From Pelodera strongyloides (taxonomy: Eukaryota > Nematoda > Chromadorea > Rhabditida > Rhabditidae): 64,000 nucleotides of DNA. This document shows, piece by piece, positions 1-14,300 of the stretch (positions are counted from its first letter, which is position 1; every line of letters begins with the position of its first letter). Location of the stretch: positions 62,001 through 126,000 of the forward strand of contig JAANDG010000336.1 of NCBI GenBank assembly GCA_036852015.1. Reading direction: 5' to 3'. The translations under genes and the position numbers were made by a program. A model generated the notes under the pieces. It ran no database searches and was not told where the DNA came from. It saw only the letters and a program-made list of their open reading frames with translations.

Positions 1-2328
1 AGACTAATTTTCCAAACAAAAACCGCATAATTCTCAAAACAGATGCTTGAATAAAATCCCCGCTAACCGAGGCAATCCCAACCCACAGTCTCAACATAAC
101 TATGTAAATTGTTAGGCTCTCTATTCTTACGTCCTACTTCCCACTTCCCAGCCTCCCCTTGCAGTACATAATGTTTCAATAACTATATAGAGCTACATCT
201 GGCAATAAGCACTGAGGCCGTATTCACCAACACGTCGGGAGCCCTCCCCGTCCTCCCCAAGGAACTAAAGAGTGCGCAGAGAGTGCGAGAGCAGAAGAGA
301 TTCAGAGCGCTCGTGAGCCTAGGGAGGACTCCCTGTGTGTTGGTGAATACGGCCTCAGGTTTATGCGCAAGCTCAAAAAGAAGCATCTTACTCACCGATG
401 ATCATCATCAATCAAAATGAGATTGATTCGATTAGAGCTAAAAAGATATGTCAAAAGTGCCGCAATTGGTTAATGTGAAGTGAAAGGGAAAGTGACATAA
501 ATGAGAACTGATTATCAAAGAACATAGGCATACACATTGAGGCATTAATCATATGTCATTCGTCATTGTCATACAGTCATACACACTAATGGAATGGTTG
601 GTATTTAGGGGAACAGTATTGCTGCTAGAACTGACCAAAGTAAGCTAAATGTTAGGTTATCTATATCTCATAGAGCATAAAACACCCCGCCAAATGCGGA
701 CGATCACCTCCCTGACCTCCCGATCCGTAATGCATAATATGCAAATTAGTCTAAATCACCTCCCCAAAATATTGAGATGCGGAGCTAATTTATTCCCTGT
801 ACACCTAGAGTTGACACTACGGCAAGATTATATAACGGCATATCTAACACCAACATAGCATATGACAGCATACAAAGTAACAAAGCTTCTCATAGTCTCG
901 TAGTACCATTCATGACATATTTAAGTAATACGGAATGGTAGATGGTAGGTATTTGGGGCGCTGACGAGATTATCAAATCACTAACGTAACGCCAGTTATG
1001 CAAACATACAAACCAACAAACTCATAAAAAATAACAAAATCAATTCCCCCTCAACAAATAACAAACCTCCTCCACAATCGTGCGCCTTCTAATTCCCGGT
1101 GTACTGTACGGGGACGCAATGTGCATAATAAATAGCAGACCGATTACCGTAGTCAATAGTCAACAGATTCGAATAATGATTCTCGTAATCGATAATGGTA
1201 AATAGTATAGTACCGTAGTGCGTTCGGAGAGGGGAACACCGTTAATAGAAGGAAGGTCAGCGCCAATAGGGATTATCAAATCAGATGAACAACTCTGTGT
1301 GTGCTTATTCTCCCTTTTGCTTTCTTTCGTACCTCGAGCAAATAACAGTAAACAGAAGTAAAACTTAGGGGGAGGGGGTTTAAATTATAGAGGAGAGAAA
1401 CGAGTAAAATAGTAGTAATAGCCAAGAACAGCCTTCAAGCTTTGCTGAGCACTTAGTCCAAGTAGCTGATACTGGCTGGGAATAAAAACAATCAAAATCC
1501 ACCCTATAGTAGGGATTCCAACCTCAAAATATGAGCCTTAATATTGGAATGGGGAGGAACTCTATTGGGGAACTTAGCTGCCAGTTAGCTCCGGGTGGCT
1601 TCCTTAGAGAAGGCAAATACCGTAATGTGGTATAAAGAGGTGATGTATGTGGGTTTTGGTTACGGAACGGTGCACATTAGAATGGCAGTGCGGGCAGGTT
1701 AGATAATCAAGTTAAAAGGAAAACCAGAATATCCATAATGACACATCTACAACTCATACCAAAAAGAAGAGGATAATGGGATGTTTTGCTAACAGTCATT
1801 CTCTGAATCTCTCGCTAAGTCTCTCTCTCTCCGCCGATGTCTGTATCTTTAATGTACTCTCTCCTTCCCCACCTCTCTCCCTCTCTGGATCAAGCTGTAT
1901 TTCTACATGTCTCTGGCTCACTATCTCATTTATTCGCTACTCCTCTCCTAGAAGTTTACCCATTCATCTACACATCGACAAGGAATGTGTTGAGACATTA
2001 AAACCTGATAATTAGAAACAAAGTACGCCATTAATAAATAGTGATAGTGATGAGAATGATTAGGTAATCAATCAACAGTGAATAAAATAACATCAGTGAA
2101 ATGTAGATCCCAGTTTCATCAAACAAAAAGTTCACATATCGAACTTGTAGAATGTCGAGTTTATGATTAAGGGGTTTACGTTGGTCTGAACAGTCAGACA
2201 AAAAAACTGTCAAGATCATAAAAAGGATATTTGCCAACAATATGCAGTTCAAATTCATGATGACACTACATCAATAACAAGCAAAGTAAAAAGGGGCAAA
2301 AGGGCTCAATAAGGAAGAATGGACTCAC
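1..2328. other. gene-poor stretch downstream of myosin XVIII
   Basis: Apart from one MITE at 212-358 I see no convincing exon here. The missing 3' exons of the minus-strand myosin gene (rest of the motor, neck and coiled coil) should lie on this side. I searched the minus strand for the expected motor motifs and found none, so they are probably beyond the window edge. A CT-rich patch lies at 1801-1895. Confidence 0.4.
212..358. mobile_element. MITE, GAGGCCGTATTCACCAAC family
   Basis: A palindromic element of about 147 bp. Both ends read GAGGCCGTATTCACCAAC inward and carry complementary CCCTCCC/GGGAGG blocks. Other copies lie near 7962, 31881, 34804, 36732 and 40623. It has no coding capacity. 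Confidence 0.85.
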
Positions 2329-5300
2329 CAATTGCTGGGCAATGTTGGCCGCGAATCCGGATAGCACCCTACGTCCCACCCCATCGACCATAGCCGTCTG
2401 GGTGGCCCTCCGAAGCCTGAGGGTGGAATCAGAAGAACCAATTCCGGGCGGAATCACCACACCACGGATATCGTTTCTAAAACATATTCTTGTTTTTACA
2501 AGGTTTTGTTATAGTTTATAGTTAGTTATACACTTATCGTACACACATACATGAGCCATACTAGGATGTGTAAGCTATGTTGTCGAAAAATTTCCGTAGA
2601 AACACAGAATGCTAGATGGTACACGAACTCTTCCGTTTATACAGCCAACAATATCCGTTTTGAAGTTACACAACAACATCAAAAAAAAGAAGAATCAAAC
2701 TTACGCAGAGCTATTCAACAATAACTTCCGAACCGCAGTCGCTGCTTCACTTGGTTGAGCCTGACGAATCCAATCTAAACAGAAAATATGGTGTTGTGTA
2801 ACAACAAAATGCAGAAATTGTTCAGTTCAAAATCCTCCTTTCTCGGAAGAGAGTAAGCAACAGGTCAATGAATAATTATACTCACAAAGTTGCACTCGAA
2901 AAATGGGATTCATAAGGAACGGGCCATAATGTGCGTAAGACTAATAAGATTATAAGACTCCAAATTATAGTAGAGCAACCATTACCTTTCACATTATAAC
3001 ATGTTCTATGCGATCCGAGTCCATGAGAAACAATAAACTGATCGGGTGACGAGCCTCTTCGAATCAGCCTAAATGTCAAAATTAACAACTCTCTTATGTC
3101 TTTTAGCTTTTTCGCACCTCTTTTATGGATATGCTCACTTCGGCTTTGTTTTCCGCACATACATTTTGACGGCTTAGCTATTCCCTTTAACCTATTCAAA
3201 TTTGGCAAGAGACGCATTGCATAACTCCGCACGAACAACTAATATCTGCCATTGCAGCGAGTTTATTTATTCCTTTTTATTGTTTCCCTAAGTAAATGTT
3301 CATTATCCTAAGTAGCATAGTAGCAACCAGACGGTTGACCTTAAAAGTACTTTCAAGAAATCGTCCTTAATCTACCTCTTCTGATCTCCCAGATGCATAA
3401 ATATCCGCTCGATGAGGCTTTGATCTGATGCTCCAGGAAACACGCTCTCTTCTTCGAGAACTGAGAAAAGTCCTCGCCGTTCTTCAATACGACGCTCCAA
3501 ATCCGTGCAATTGAGCTAAACATACTCCAAATAAAATTATAGTACTTCTACAGTTCTGGTCAAGTGGCAAGAACTGTAGAAGTTCTTGCCACCCGAGGGG
3601 AGGCGTGGTCAAGTGGCAAGGCCCTTGCTCACCACACCACCGGTCACTGGTTCGATCCTGGGCCGGAACCCCCTCACCCCACCAAAGGTGTAAAAGTTGG
3701 TAGCTGGGTAAAACCAGCGGAGATAAATCGACTTCCCGAGCAGATTGGCCACCGGGAAGTTTAAATGGCCAGTATCCAGCCTCTGAGCTGGACCCCGGTG
3801 CACCGTTTCCGCGGATTAGGTTGATATAACCCGGTTCACTTTATCTTTATCTTTACAGTTCTAACGGGATACGGGCCTTTGGAGCGTAACGTCCACCCAC
3901 ATAGATATACTAAGTACTAACCAAAATTAAGCTTACCAAGACGGCATAGAGGTAGACAAACTAAACGTACCATAATTAGCATAACAACTTACCAATTGCT
4001 GTTTCTGATCAAGAAGTCTGTTGAGAGGATGTGGGGATCCCACGCTCGGCTGCACGTCTACCTCTACTTGTTCACGCGTGTACACCTAAAACAAAACAAA
4101 TATGTAAATTTTTAACACTTGTCTGTTCTCTGACTTATTGTTTCTGTCGTTTATTTAAAGTTCGGCTTCGATAATTACTCTGACTGATATGAAAAATACA
4201 CCACAGCTAAAACACATGGACATGGATTAACGGCTAGAACTGTTCCCCACGCTATGTCACACAACTGTAACATTGCGCTTTCTGCACAAAACGATTCCGC
4301 GAATTCGCCATATCACTGCATAACATACGGGGACAAAACAACAAATACACGCCTCCTGCTACCAATTTCGCAATCTCTACAGTAAAAAAAAAGAGTTACT
4401 GGTACTGTGTAAAAAAAAAGGACATCCTGCACACTGCATGCATTTCTTTTACTTAAAGCGAAATACCGGCCGGTTTTTGAAACGCATCTCAAGTACTTGC
4501 ATTCCTATGCATTTACGCAAAGTGGGGTCTAATTGGGACCTAGTTTATATTCTAATTTTTGCTCATTTGCATATGCTGCATAAGAAAGAAGCACGTGTAT
4601 GAAGAGCACTTCAAAAACCGGCCGGTCTTTCGCTTTAAAATTGCTCAATTAAACGACTTTCCTCTACGTCAAACATTCTAATCTCTAACCTCTTCCATTT
4701 CCGAAAAGTTCTTGTCATGGAACAGCTCGGCCACTCTTTCGTTCACATAATTGTAGACAAGATCGTTCAGTCCACACGTCCTCTTTGAGTCTCTCCATTC
4801 GGAATTAAACGTTGAACCGGGCACATCGACCAACTAAAAGAGACGATTTGCGGATTTACCATATTCTGGTATAAATACCAACAAAAACAGAGAAATAAGG
4901 CCTGCAAGGATGCAAACCACCGTGTCATACAAGGCAATTATTGACCCATAATAATTGCACTAATCACCATCTTTTTTGCGTTCATATTAAAACCATTGCC
5001 CCTCCACCAGAGAAACGACTGCAACTGAGAATGTTCCCAACTTGAAATCGAAACAACAAAAACATACCGTAACCCAGGTGCACGCAGCATTTGCAGACAG
5101 TGCATTGTTGACCAGGTCCAAAATGGCATAGAACAATTCCGAGTAGAGAGCGGCACAGAAGTGAGAGAGGGCATCCGGACCCTCTGCGCCTCTGGTAGAC
5201 AGCGAGAAACGACTAAAACAGAAATCTGTTGACTAAAAATAATTACTAATACATAAAAAGGGGGATCATGCTACTAGTAAGTGTCTAAGACTCGCAACGG

Positions 5301-8300
5301 CAGGACATATGTCAAAAATCAGGTTAACGCTTACCCCCTATATTGTTCCTAATATCAACTTCTTCCTTGAAAAAGCGGTTTACCATTATTCGCACTCATA
5401 AACTCTGGTTAATCACATTATATAAAGGAGAAGAGTTTACTTTTTTGTTTGAAGCCGGGTGTGAACGCAACGAAAATTTGAATATCTAAAGGCTATACAA
5501 GGTGGGCCGGAGCCCCGTCTTGAGCAAGCGAAATTCGAATTTTATTTCATGATTTTTCAAGATACGTTACAAACGTTTCACATAAGTTTGCTCACTGATG
5601 TTCCTGCTTTTTAGACTTTGAAAGTCGCCTCAGGCGGCGATAGCCGTCTGGTCATATTATACACAATTCAGTCAGAACAACCTCGACAATCCTTTTTTTT
5701 CAGAAATTACCTTTTTTAGTTACCGTATCCTTACCGTATCCGTATCCTTAGTTACCGTATAATACCGTATCCTTACCCAAGACTTGTTCCCGAAGCCAGT
5801 CCTACAGTATGCTTGAAGACAGCTTGTTCCAGGCTTTCAGTCGAAACACCGAGAAGTCTTGCAGCGATATCAGCATGATTCTTGCGCAGGAAATGCGCTC
5901 GGTTGGCGGCACCCGGAGTCGCTTCAGCCCTGAAAGAAATAAAAGTAACATATAGATATAGCATAGATGCGTAAAAGTGTGACAGTTCGGCGGCCTTCTG
6001 ATTCGGAGTATTTATGTATATATTGTGAAGGAGGAACCTCCATGATAATTTCCAATGGTATAAGTCGACGAGGGGACGAGGTGGAACAATGCGCGTATAT
6101 GTGAAAATGGTGCCGATGTTCCGCTTACAGAAAATGGTCACCTCTCCACCCAGTATCACCATCATCTACTCATTTCTAATTTCTAACACTCTCATACACG
6201 ACTATCCTTCCCGGATTTTGCATGTATGAACATAGGTCCCCTAGACAACTTTGTCATTCTATAATTAACTATATCCTAAATGTTCCGTTGTTCCGTATGA
6301 TGACGTTGGCGAGCCAATATATGATATAACGATATTCAACTTATTCAAGCTATTACCTGACAAGGTGAAATAATGCACCCAGAATCGTGTACACCGCCTT
6401 CACTTTATCCGCAGTTGCGCCAAGTTCAGTAAAAGCCGAGATCAAGCGTGTCCATGCCTACAAATCATAGAAAGATTACTTGGCACAAATATTTTTAGCA
6501 CTAACGCGGACATTTTCAGAACTAACGCGAACGTTTTCATGATCTATTAATAAGTCGTATGAAACATTCAGGTTTAACGTCCAATTCATAGATCCTGATC
6601 GTAAAAAAACGGCTGATACCATCTTTTTTAAAGCGAAATACCGTCCGGTTTTTGAAACGCAGCGTGGACAACTGAATTCATACGTATTTATACTAACTTG
6701 CTCGAATTTAGCTCGATTGTTTATTCTAATTTATGTTCATTCGCATAAGATACATTATAATGTTGGTCTACTCGACGTGTTTCAAAAACCGGCTGGTATT
6801 TAGCTTTAAAGCGATAAGTTAAACTAAATAACCCACCTCCTTAGCCTGTTCCTTATCCTCGGCAGTGTTAAGAGGTGAAATCATCGGAGTGTCAATCTTG
6901 TCAAGTTCCAGTTCTTTACGTGCAGTCTCATCAAGGCCTGAAACGAATCAATCCAATAACTAATAATAGATTCTTACGGTAGGCTACGCTCGAAAATGAC
7001 AATTAATGAATTAATTGAAGGAAATTTAATTTTAATTGATCAACATTCACATTCACACACTCCGTGTTAAGATGTGTTCTTGCAAAACATATCTTATTAT
7101 ATAAAGGAGAAGAGTTTGTCACGGGTTTGTTTTTATGTGCACAACGAAATCCCTTCATAAAGAAAATTCTTCGATCGAAGGAGCATACAAAATCTTTGCC
7201 GCTGGCGGGATTCGAACCCACAGCAGCCCACTATCTCTCGATTCACAGTCCAACGCTCTACCTGTTGAGCTATGCTAGCTTATTGGAGCAGGATCTTATA
7301 GGAGATGCAAGAGCAATTGCAATAGCAAATTTGCATGAAGTCCAGAACCATATTATACGTTTCCACATAAACGTAAATGAACATATTTTTTTACGTTTGA
7401 AGAAATTCCTTTTTTTTTCAATGGGGTAACAATCGGCCGAAGCCCGATTCCTCCAGTCGGAGAAGAGCCCGTAGGGCTCTTCGAACGGCTGGTTAGATAA
7501 TAAAACCGGCCGCGCACCGGTCAAATTTTCGCGTTGTTACGTTCCGTTAGGTGCTCGTGCTGGAACAATCCGACCAAACAAGTTAAAGATAAAAGATAAA
7601 GTGAACCGGGTTATATCAACCGAATCAGCGGAAACGGTGCACCGGGGTCCAGCTCAGAGGTTGGACATACTGACCATTTAAACTTCCCGGTGGCCAATCT
7701 GCTCGGGAAGTCGACAAAACAAGCACACAACAAATGCCGAGCACACATTTCAAAACTACGCGTCACACCGCTTTAAAAAATTCTCTTCCTCACCTTCCCA
7801 CAAGTAATAAAAGACATGGAATGAGCTTTCTCCCTTTGGCCTTCTCATAACTCGATCTGATTCCAAAAGAGCGCATTGAATCTTGGCACATCTAAAAGTA
7901 GATATTTCATCATGCAATAAGAAACCGTAAAAAACACTTGGCCTACTCTGCTCCACTCCAGAGACCGTATTCACCAACACAGAGGAAGCCCTCCCTAGGC
8001 TCACGGGCGCTCTGAATCTCTTCTGCCCTCGCACTCTCTACGTCCTCTTTAGCTCCCTGGGGAGGGCAGGGAGGGCTCCCTTCGTGTTGGTCTACCCTAC
8101 CGCTGCGGAACAACGCACACCTCTACCCTACCTCTGCGGAACAACTCATACGCTTTAGTAATGTATTGAACCACTCATGAAAACTAAGGAGCCCGCTCTT
8201 GAAGCGTAAAGAATCTAACAACCAAACATTCAATCAAAGTTACGAGAACCTCTCGCACGTAAAACTACAAACTACAAGCGTACTTCACCACTCACTACAG

Positions 8301-11300
8301 TAAGAAATCCCCTACCGTACTGCGGCCGCCTTGTCAAATCCAATCTGTAGTAACTGCGCACATCTGGTCGAGTCTCTATGCAAATGGGTGGCTGCGTTTG
8401 TGAATGCCTCCACCACACCCAGGGCCAGAGACAGACGACTGACTAAAGTATACACAGAATTAGGGAAACGATTCTAGCTCGCTAGCAAAAACACGGAACG
8501 GACTAACTGTATTCATCTACACCACCTCTTTAACAACCACCGAACGCGAAAACCTGGAATTTTCCTAACAGTACATACGCAATTGTAAACAATATAAAGC
8601 AACATGTTTTAAAGCAAAATGCCAGCCGGTTTTTGAAACACATTCGTATGCAGCGTATGCAAATTACCATAAAGTGTAATAAAAAATCGAGCAAATTAGC
8701 ATAAATACGTAAGAGTTCAGTTGTTCACGATGCGTTTCAAAAACCGGCCGGTATTTCGCTTTAAAGTAAGACCAAGTAAGTGGACGTCACGATATACGAC
8801 ACAACAGAAACGAAAGTACTGCAAGATTAAAACTCACATGGCAGCGCCCTTGTCCATCCGGCCACCGCAGTCATATACTGGGCAAAAAGGCGGACTTGCG
8901 TCGATTTTCCGCTTCCGGAAACGCCAGTGAAAAGGACCGATTGCGGGTTTCCACTCATTTGCACATGACTGCAAATACCAAATACTATTTACACAATCAC
9001 AAATTAAAGAACCCCATAAAGTTGTGTTAACAACAACTCAGCAACTAATCTTGTGTAGATCATGAGATGTTCGCACACAGCTTAATAAGAGGCCATATTC
9101 GCCACTCCGATTCCCTCGGGGAAATAGTCCCTGGGGACAGAAAATAGCATTCTAATGTGAGAGACGAAGAGAAAGAGACGGGGAATTCCCCATGGGGAAT
9201 TGAGTGGTGAATATGGCCTTAGATTGAAAGTATGAAAGAACACCTACCGATATACTTGTTGCGCCGTGGCACACACGTGTGGAGGCATCTGACCTCGGCG
9301 ACAACCCTGCAATATGCATAGAATTGTATCTGCAAACGGAATAAGCGAATAAGCTCTGTCATCTGTCATCATAATCAAGCGGACTATTTAACATGCTTAT
9401 TGTTGACGAGTCCAGCATAATAGCTAATATCACTAGAACTAGAACCCACCCTAAACAACGCAATCAGCCTTTCTTGTACTCCAGGTTCTTGTTCCAATGT
9501 CATACAAACGAGCGACTGGCTGCCGGCATTCGTGTACGAGAGACTGCTTCCATACCTGAACAAACCAATCATTACATACGAACATACACTAATTAGTAGA
9601 ATCGCAATTTCTCAAGTCATGTATCAACACTTCTCAGTTTGTTTTCTTTCCTATTATGAATTCGGATTTATAATTTTTGATGAGTGTTTCATGTGACTTT
9701 TTACAACAGCTTGTTTCTTGTAACACGATATGACAATCAAAGGTCAAAGGGGGCTTGGCTCTTTGAAACGAAAATCACGCTTTCACGAAAACTAGCCCTA
9801 ACTTCAAACAATAGGTAATCAACCTCTGCCTCAGCAAGTGTACGGTACTCGTCTCGTTCAGGTATCTAAGTCCCGCAATGTCAGGAGTTCTGTCCACCGC
9901 GGAGGGATTCGCTCTGTCGACATCGGTGGAATCGACGACCATTTCGTGACCTTCAAAAGACCACACATTAAAAAAAAGTAAGTTCAACTACAGTGTAAAA
10001 AGGGATAATGAATAAAAAAAATACTACCAACTAAACATTGAGGAATATACACATCTTAAGTTAAATTTGTGAATCATCACGATTTCAGGCATTTGCAAAT
10101 AGTAGAAAATTCTTCCAAAACCTACGCTCTATTCATCGTCATACTATAAAATATCACCATAGACTAAAACAAGCAAGGTAATATAAGTCAACCAGTAATA
10201 GAACACGAATAATAGAAAACGACTAATAACATCATGTACTAATTAAAGATCCCTTTCCATCAAAAAAGTAAACAATCAACTAACCTGCCACCGTAATAAC
10301 CACCCTTCCATCTTGTAGCATTTCCTTCATTCGACACATTGTGTATCCCCCTTTGTGCATCAGCCACATACGCTCTTCTTCGGGGATATTCTGAAGTAAA
10401 CGGGAACTACAAATAGAAATTAGCTTCACATGATAACATCACAGAATTATTTTCAGTCATCTAACACACACATACACGCACACACACACGCACACAAACA
10501 CACACGCACCCACGCCCGCACCCACGCACACACACTAGTGACACTCACAATGAGGTAGTAAATGGTACCACTGACAATATTCAGCTGGAAGATACTCAAC
10601 TAGAGTATTCCCTCAAGAGACAATTCCTATGCATAATTTTCAGCTATAAGACTTGTTAGCTTATTGTCAGCTACAGGGCCAGAGAGAATCTGCGCTCGCT
10701 ATGGGACTCAATTAACACGAAAAGCATCCATGATAGAGTTATACTGGGTTTAGGTGAAAAAAGGTGGTTCCGCCAAAATGAAGAAAAAAAATATTTCTAG
10801 CAAAATATAAGTATTTCCAATAAGTGTTTAACCCTCTCTGCGAATACGTTTAATAATTGCTCGCTTGATATATCGTCTTCATTAGACTCTCGCGCCAGTA
10901 AAATTACATACAACAAAATCTTGCTTGCATAATAATATTTGTTTCCACAAACTGTCGTCAAAGCTTGCAGAGCCTCGTACATAAGCATAGCAGTACAGTA
11001 CCTCTCTGAGGGTGGTGTCAACCATAGGCAGCAATAGACTGTCACCGGTGTCACGGGCGCCCCTATGTCGATCACAGAATTCGGCCAGTTCAGGAACACT
11101 GCGCACGACAAGCACTAAACACAAAGGAATATAAGAAAGCATGTAAACCAAAATTATAACAGGTACTGTATGAAAAGAAAACTATGAAAACGAATTAGAA
11201 TAAAACCCGTTTCAACCCCTACGCGAAAGATGGGGGGCACTCGGATTTGAACCGTGGGTCTCGCGATCTGTAGTCGAATGCTCTGCCACTGAGCTATACC

Positions 11301-14300
11301 CCCAAATAGTCATAATTCTTGCACACTAACTGTCACTAAACTAATCTAACCAACTAAGCCACAAGTGATGTAAGGATATAAGGATTCAACCCATGTTCAG
11401 TAGAAAACTGAACTCTGCATGAGTAAAGTCAGAGTCTCCCAGAAACCAGAAATGCACGCCCCCCCCCCAAAATCACTTTCAAATATACAAACTTACAAAC
11501 TATGTATAATAAGCAATACAACATCAAAACAATCCAAACTTTATGCACCATCAAACATCCAAGCAGCCACAAATCGACAAAAAAAAACTAACCAATTTCA
11601 TTTTCCGCATTGCTCACAATTTCCTGTAATTGTTCTCTGGACAGAGATTCAACTCTATGCCCGTTCACTTGCACCAATTGGTCACCAGGAAGGAGGTTAT
11701 TCCTGTAAAATGATATGATTTGATTGAAAGCAGCGTAGCTAAAATTTAAAAATTACGTTCTAGTATAACCTATGAGACCAATACAGGCAAAAATCTCGAA
11801 GATTTATAGAAATCGCGTTACAGCGTGCATCTAGAACAAAATGTCATGGGGATTTCTACACGCAAGCAAAAGGATAATAAATCGGTTCAGATCATATAAA
11901 GCATAGATGTCGGGAGATAATAATAATAATAATAAATGCCCCAACAAATATATTCTAATAAAATTGCACCCACTTAATATCATGCGGTCTGGGTGGTCCC
12001 GCTTTAATCTGTGTCGGTTCAGCAAATACAATACTCTTCATCTCACCACACACCGGGAATTGAACCCTGCGGATCGAGAAACCAAAGTCACCTAAATTAA
12101 CATATTAGACGAGTTTGCAAGCACATGCAACAAGCACCCAACCTCAAATAATAACATAACAATCAAATATTATAGACAAAAAAAATACATTCTCCATTCC
12201 CCGTTTGTCAATATCAAGACAAAAGATAACAAAATATTTGCAAAACTATGTAAAGCAGGCCAAGATATATACACTTGTATGATACACCTTTCCATTTTTC
12301 TTTTACCCGATTGCTAATCAACTACAGAACCTTATATGTATGTACTTTGTTTTCTCTTCATCATATTATTTGATGCACATCTCGGTGTTATTTAATAAAT
12401 ATAAATACATAAATAAGCAATAGTTTTCTCTTGAACAATTCGAAGAAAAGAACCAGAGGCCATATTCACCACTCAATTACCCCTGGGGAATTCCCCATCT
12501 TTTTCTCTGCGTGATTCACATTAGTATGGTATTTTCTTTCCCCAGGGACTATTTCCCCGAGGGAGTCGGAGTGGTGAATATGGCTGGCCTCAGATGACAT
12601 ACCCGTGATAGTCTTCTGCAAAGTGAGCGTCCGTTGCTGCACTTGGACTGCTTGAAGAGCGGGCAATTGTAGGCCGGGAAGGTCGAACTCCTAAAACAAT
12701 AACACAACATAATAAAGGGCATAAAGGCAGTAAAAACATAATAAAGTCCTTGTTGTATAATTTTAAGCTCCTGAACCTGAACTGTCGGGGAAGCTCTCAT
12801 AGAGCGTGTGATCAAAGATCAAAGACAAAACGGATCAAATTACACTACAAATACAGTACATGCATATGAAAGAAATGAAACATTAATACATATATAAAGA
12901 AATCTTACGTCAATTATCCAAAAATAAAAAAATAAGCTAACGACGAACCTTTAATGATCCAAAAACGGCCAGTGACTGGTTTGGCGACACCATCTCATCT
13001 TAAATTGAAGGGAAACATATTATGCATGCACTCTTTGTGAAATCTGTACACTGTTGATAAACTAATACTGTGGATCCACAATATGCATTCTAATGCTCAT
13101 TAATACCACTTATTTTACCCACTAATTCACAACTAAACAATACCAATGCGAATACAATAAATGTAAATGTATCACAGCAAGGTTACTGTAGCCCCGCCCC
13201 TCAAATTACACCAACAACTACTCTAATACTCACCGTGTTGACCGCAATATAAACATCGTAATGAAAGAGTACTTCTCATTTGGTATTTACTGTAATGCAG
13301 CAGTTAAAGCGAAATACCGGACGGTTTTTGAAACACATCGAGTACACCAGCATTCCTATACAGATTATGCAAATGAACATAAATTATAATAAAAAATCGG
13401 GCTAACTTCGAGCAACTTAGCATAAATACGTAAGAATTCAGTTGTCCACGATGCGTTTCAAAAACCGGCCCGTATTTCGCTTTAAAGGGAACAGTTTTTT
13501 TAGCAGCAATGGAAATGAGTAACAGGGAAAGAAAGAAGAAAGTAGAAGATGCACAAGACCAACGCTCAGTTAAAGAACGTTGGCTAATGAGAAAAGTATC
13601 CAGGAGTACAATCCGTTCCGTGAAACTGACGTGAAATATAGCTGATAAGATAATTTAATCAAAAAGAAAGTGTGGGAAAAACTTCAACAGACTTTCTTGT
13701 ATGGAACAACGCACCAAAAATGATCCCCGTAGCTTTACAATGAAATTCCCATACTTTTCCTAAACGTGTAATTCACACCGGTACTACTTACTTTTGACTT
13801 CTCACTGCAGAATTACTTCATTCTAAATCATTATTATCGACGCTGTTGCCAAAATATGTGTGCCCAACAACCCATAGCCCGTTACCGTTTGTAGCAACCA
13901 AAACACCGTCCCTTTACAAATTATTCAATAAGAAAACCATTCCATTTATGGTAAACAAAGCAATAAACACTATACGTAGACCACAGGAACACTTTAAAGG
14001 GTTTATACGGCGGGGGGCGAAAGAGAGCGAAAGAGGGAATGTGTGAAGTGTAGATCAGATGGCTGATGATAGCCAATGGGCAAATAAAGACAAGAGCATT
14101 TGGAGAACGAAGAAGAAGAAGCATAAGCAAGACGGAGACCGACCGTATCACCACAAAAGAAGAAAGGGGCAACGATATGGGGGGGGGGGGCGTGCAGGGG
14201 AGCGGGCGAGTGGGGGGACATATAAATAAATTCAAAGTGTTATGCCACGTGGTTTTTAAACTACCAACTGCTTGAAAATTCAATCCTAGAAACAAAAATT

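Noticed and set aside
3564..3803. Overlapping open frames on both strands
   Set aside because: They lie wholly inside a tRNA-derived SINE.
7198..7278. Apparent tRNA-His(GTG) gene (also at 21067 and 21519)
   Set aside because: Acceptor ends do not pair and the variable region is abnormal. Identical flanks in all copies show a SINE family.
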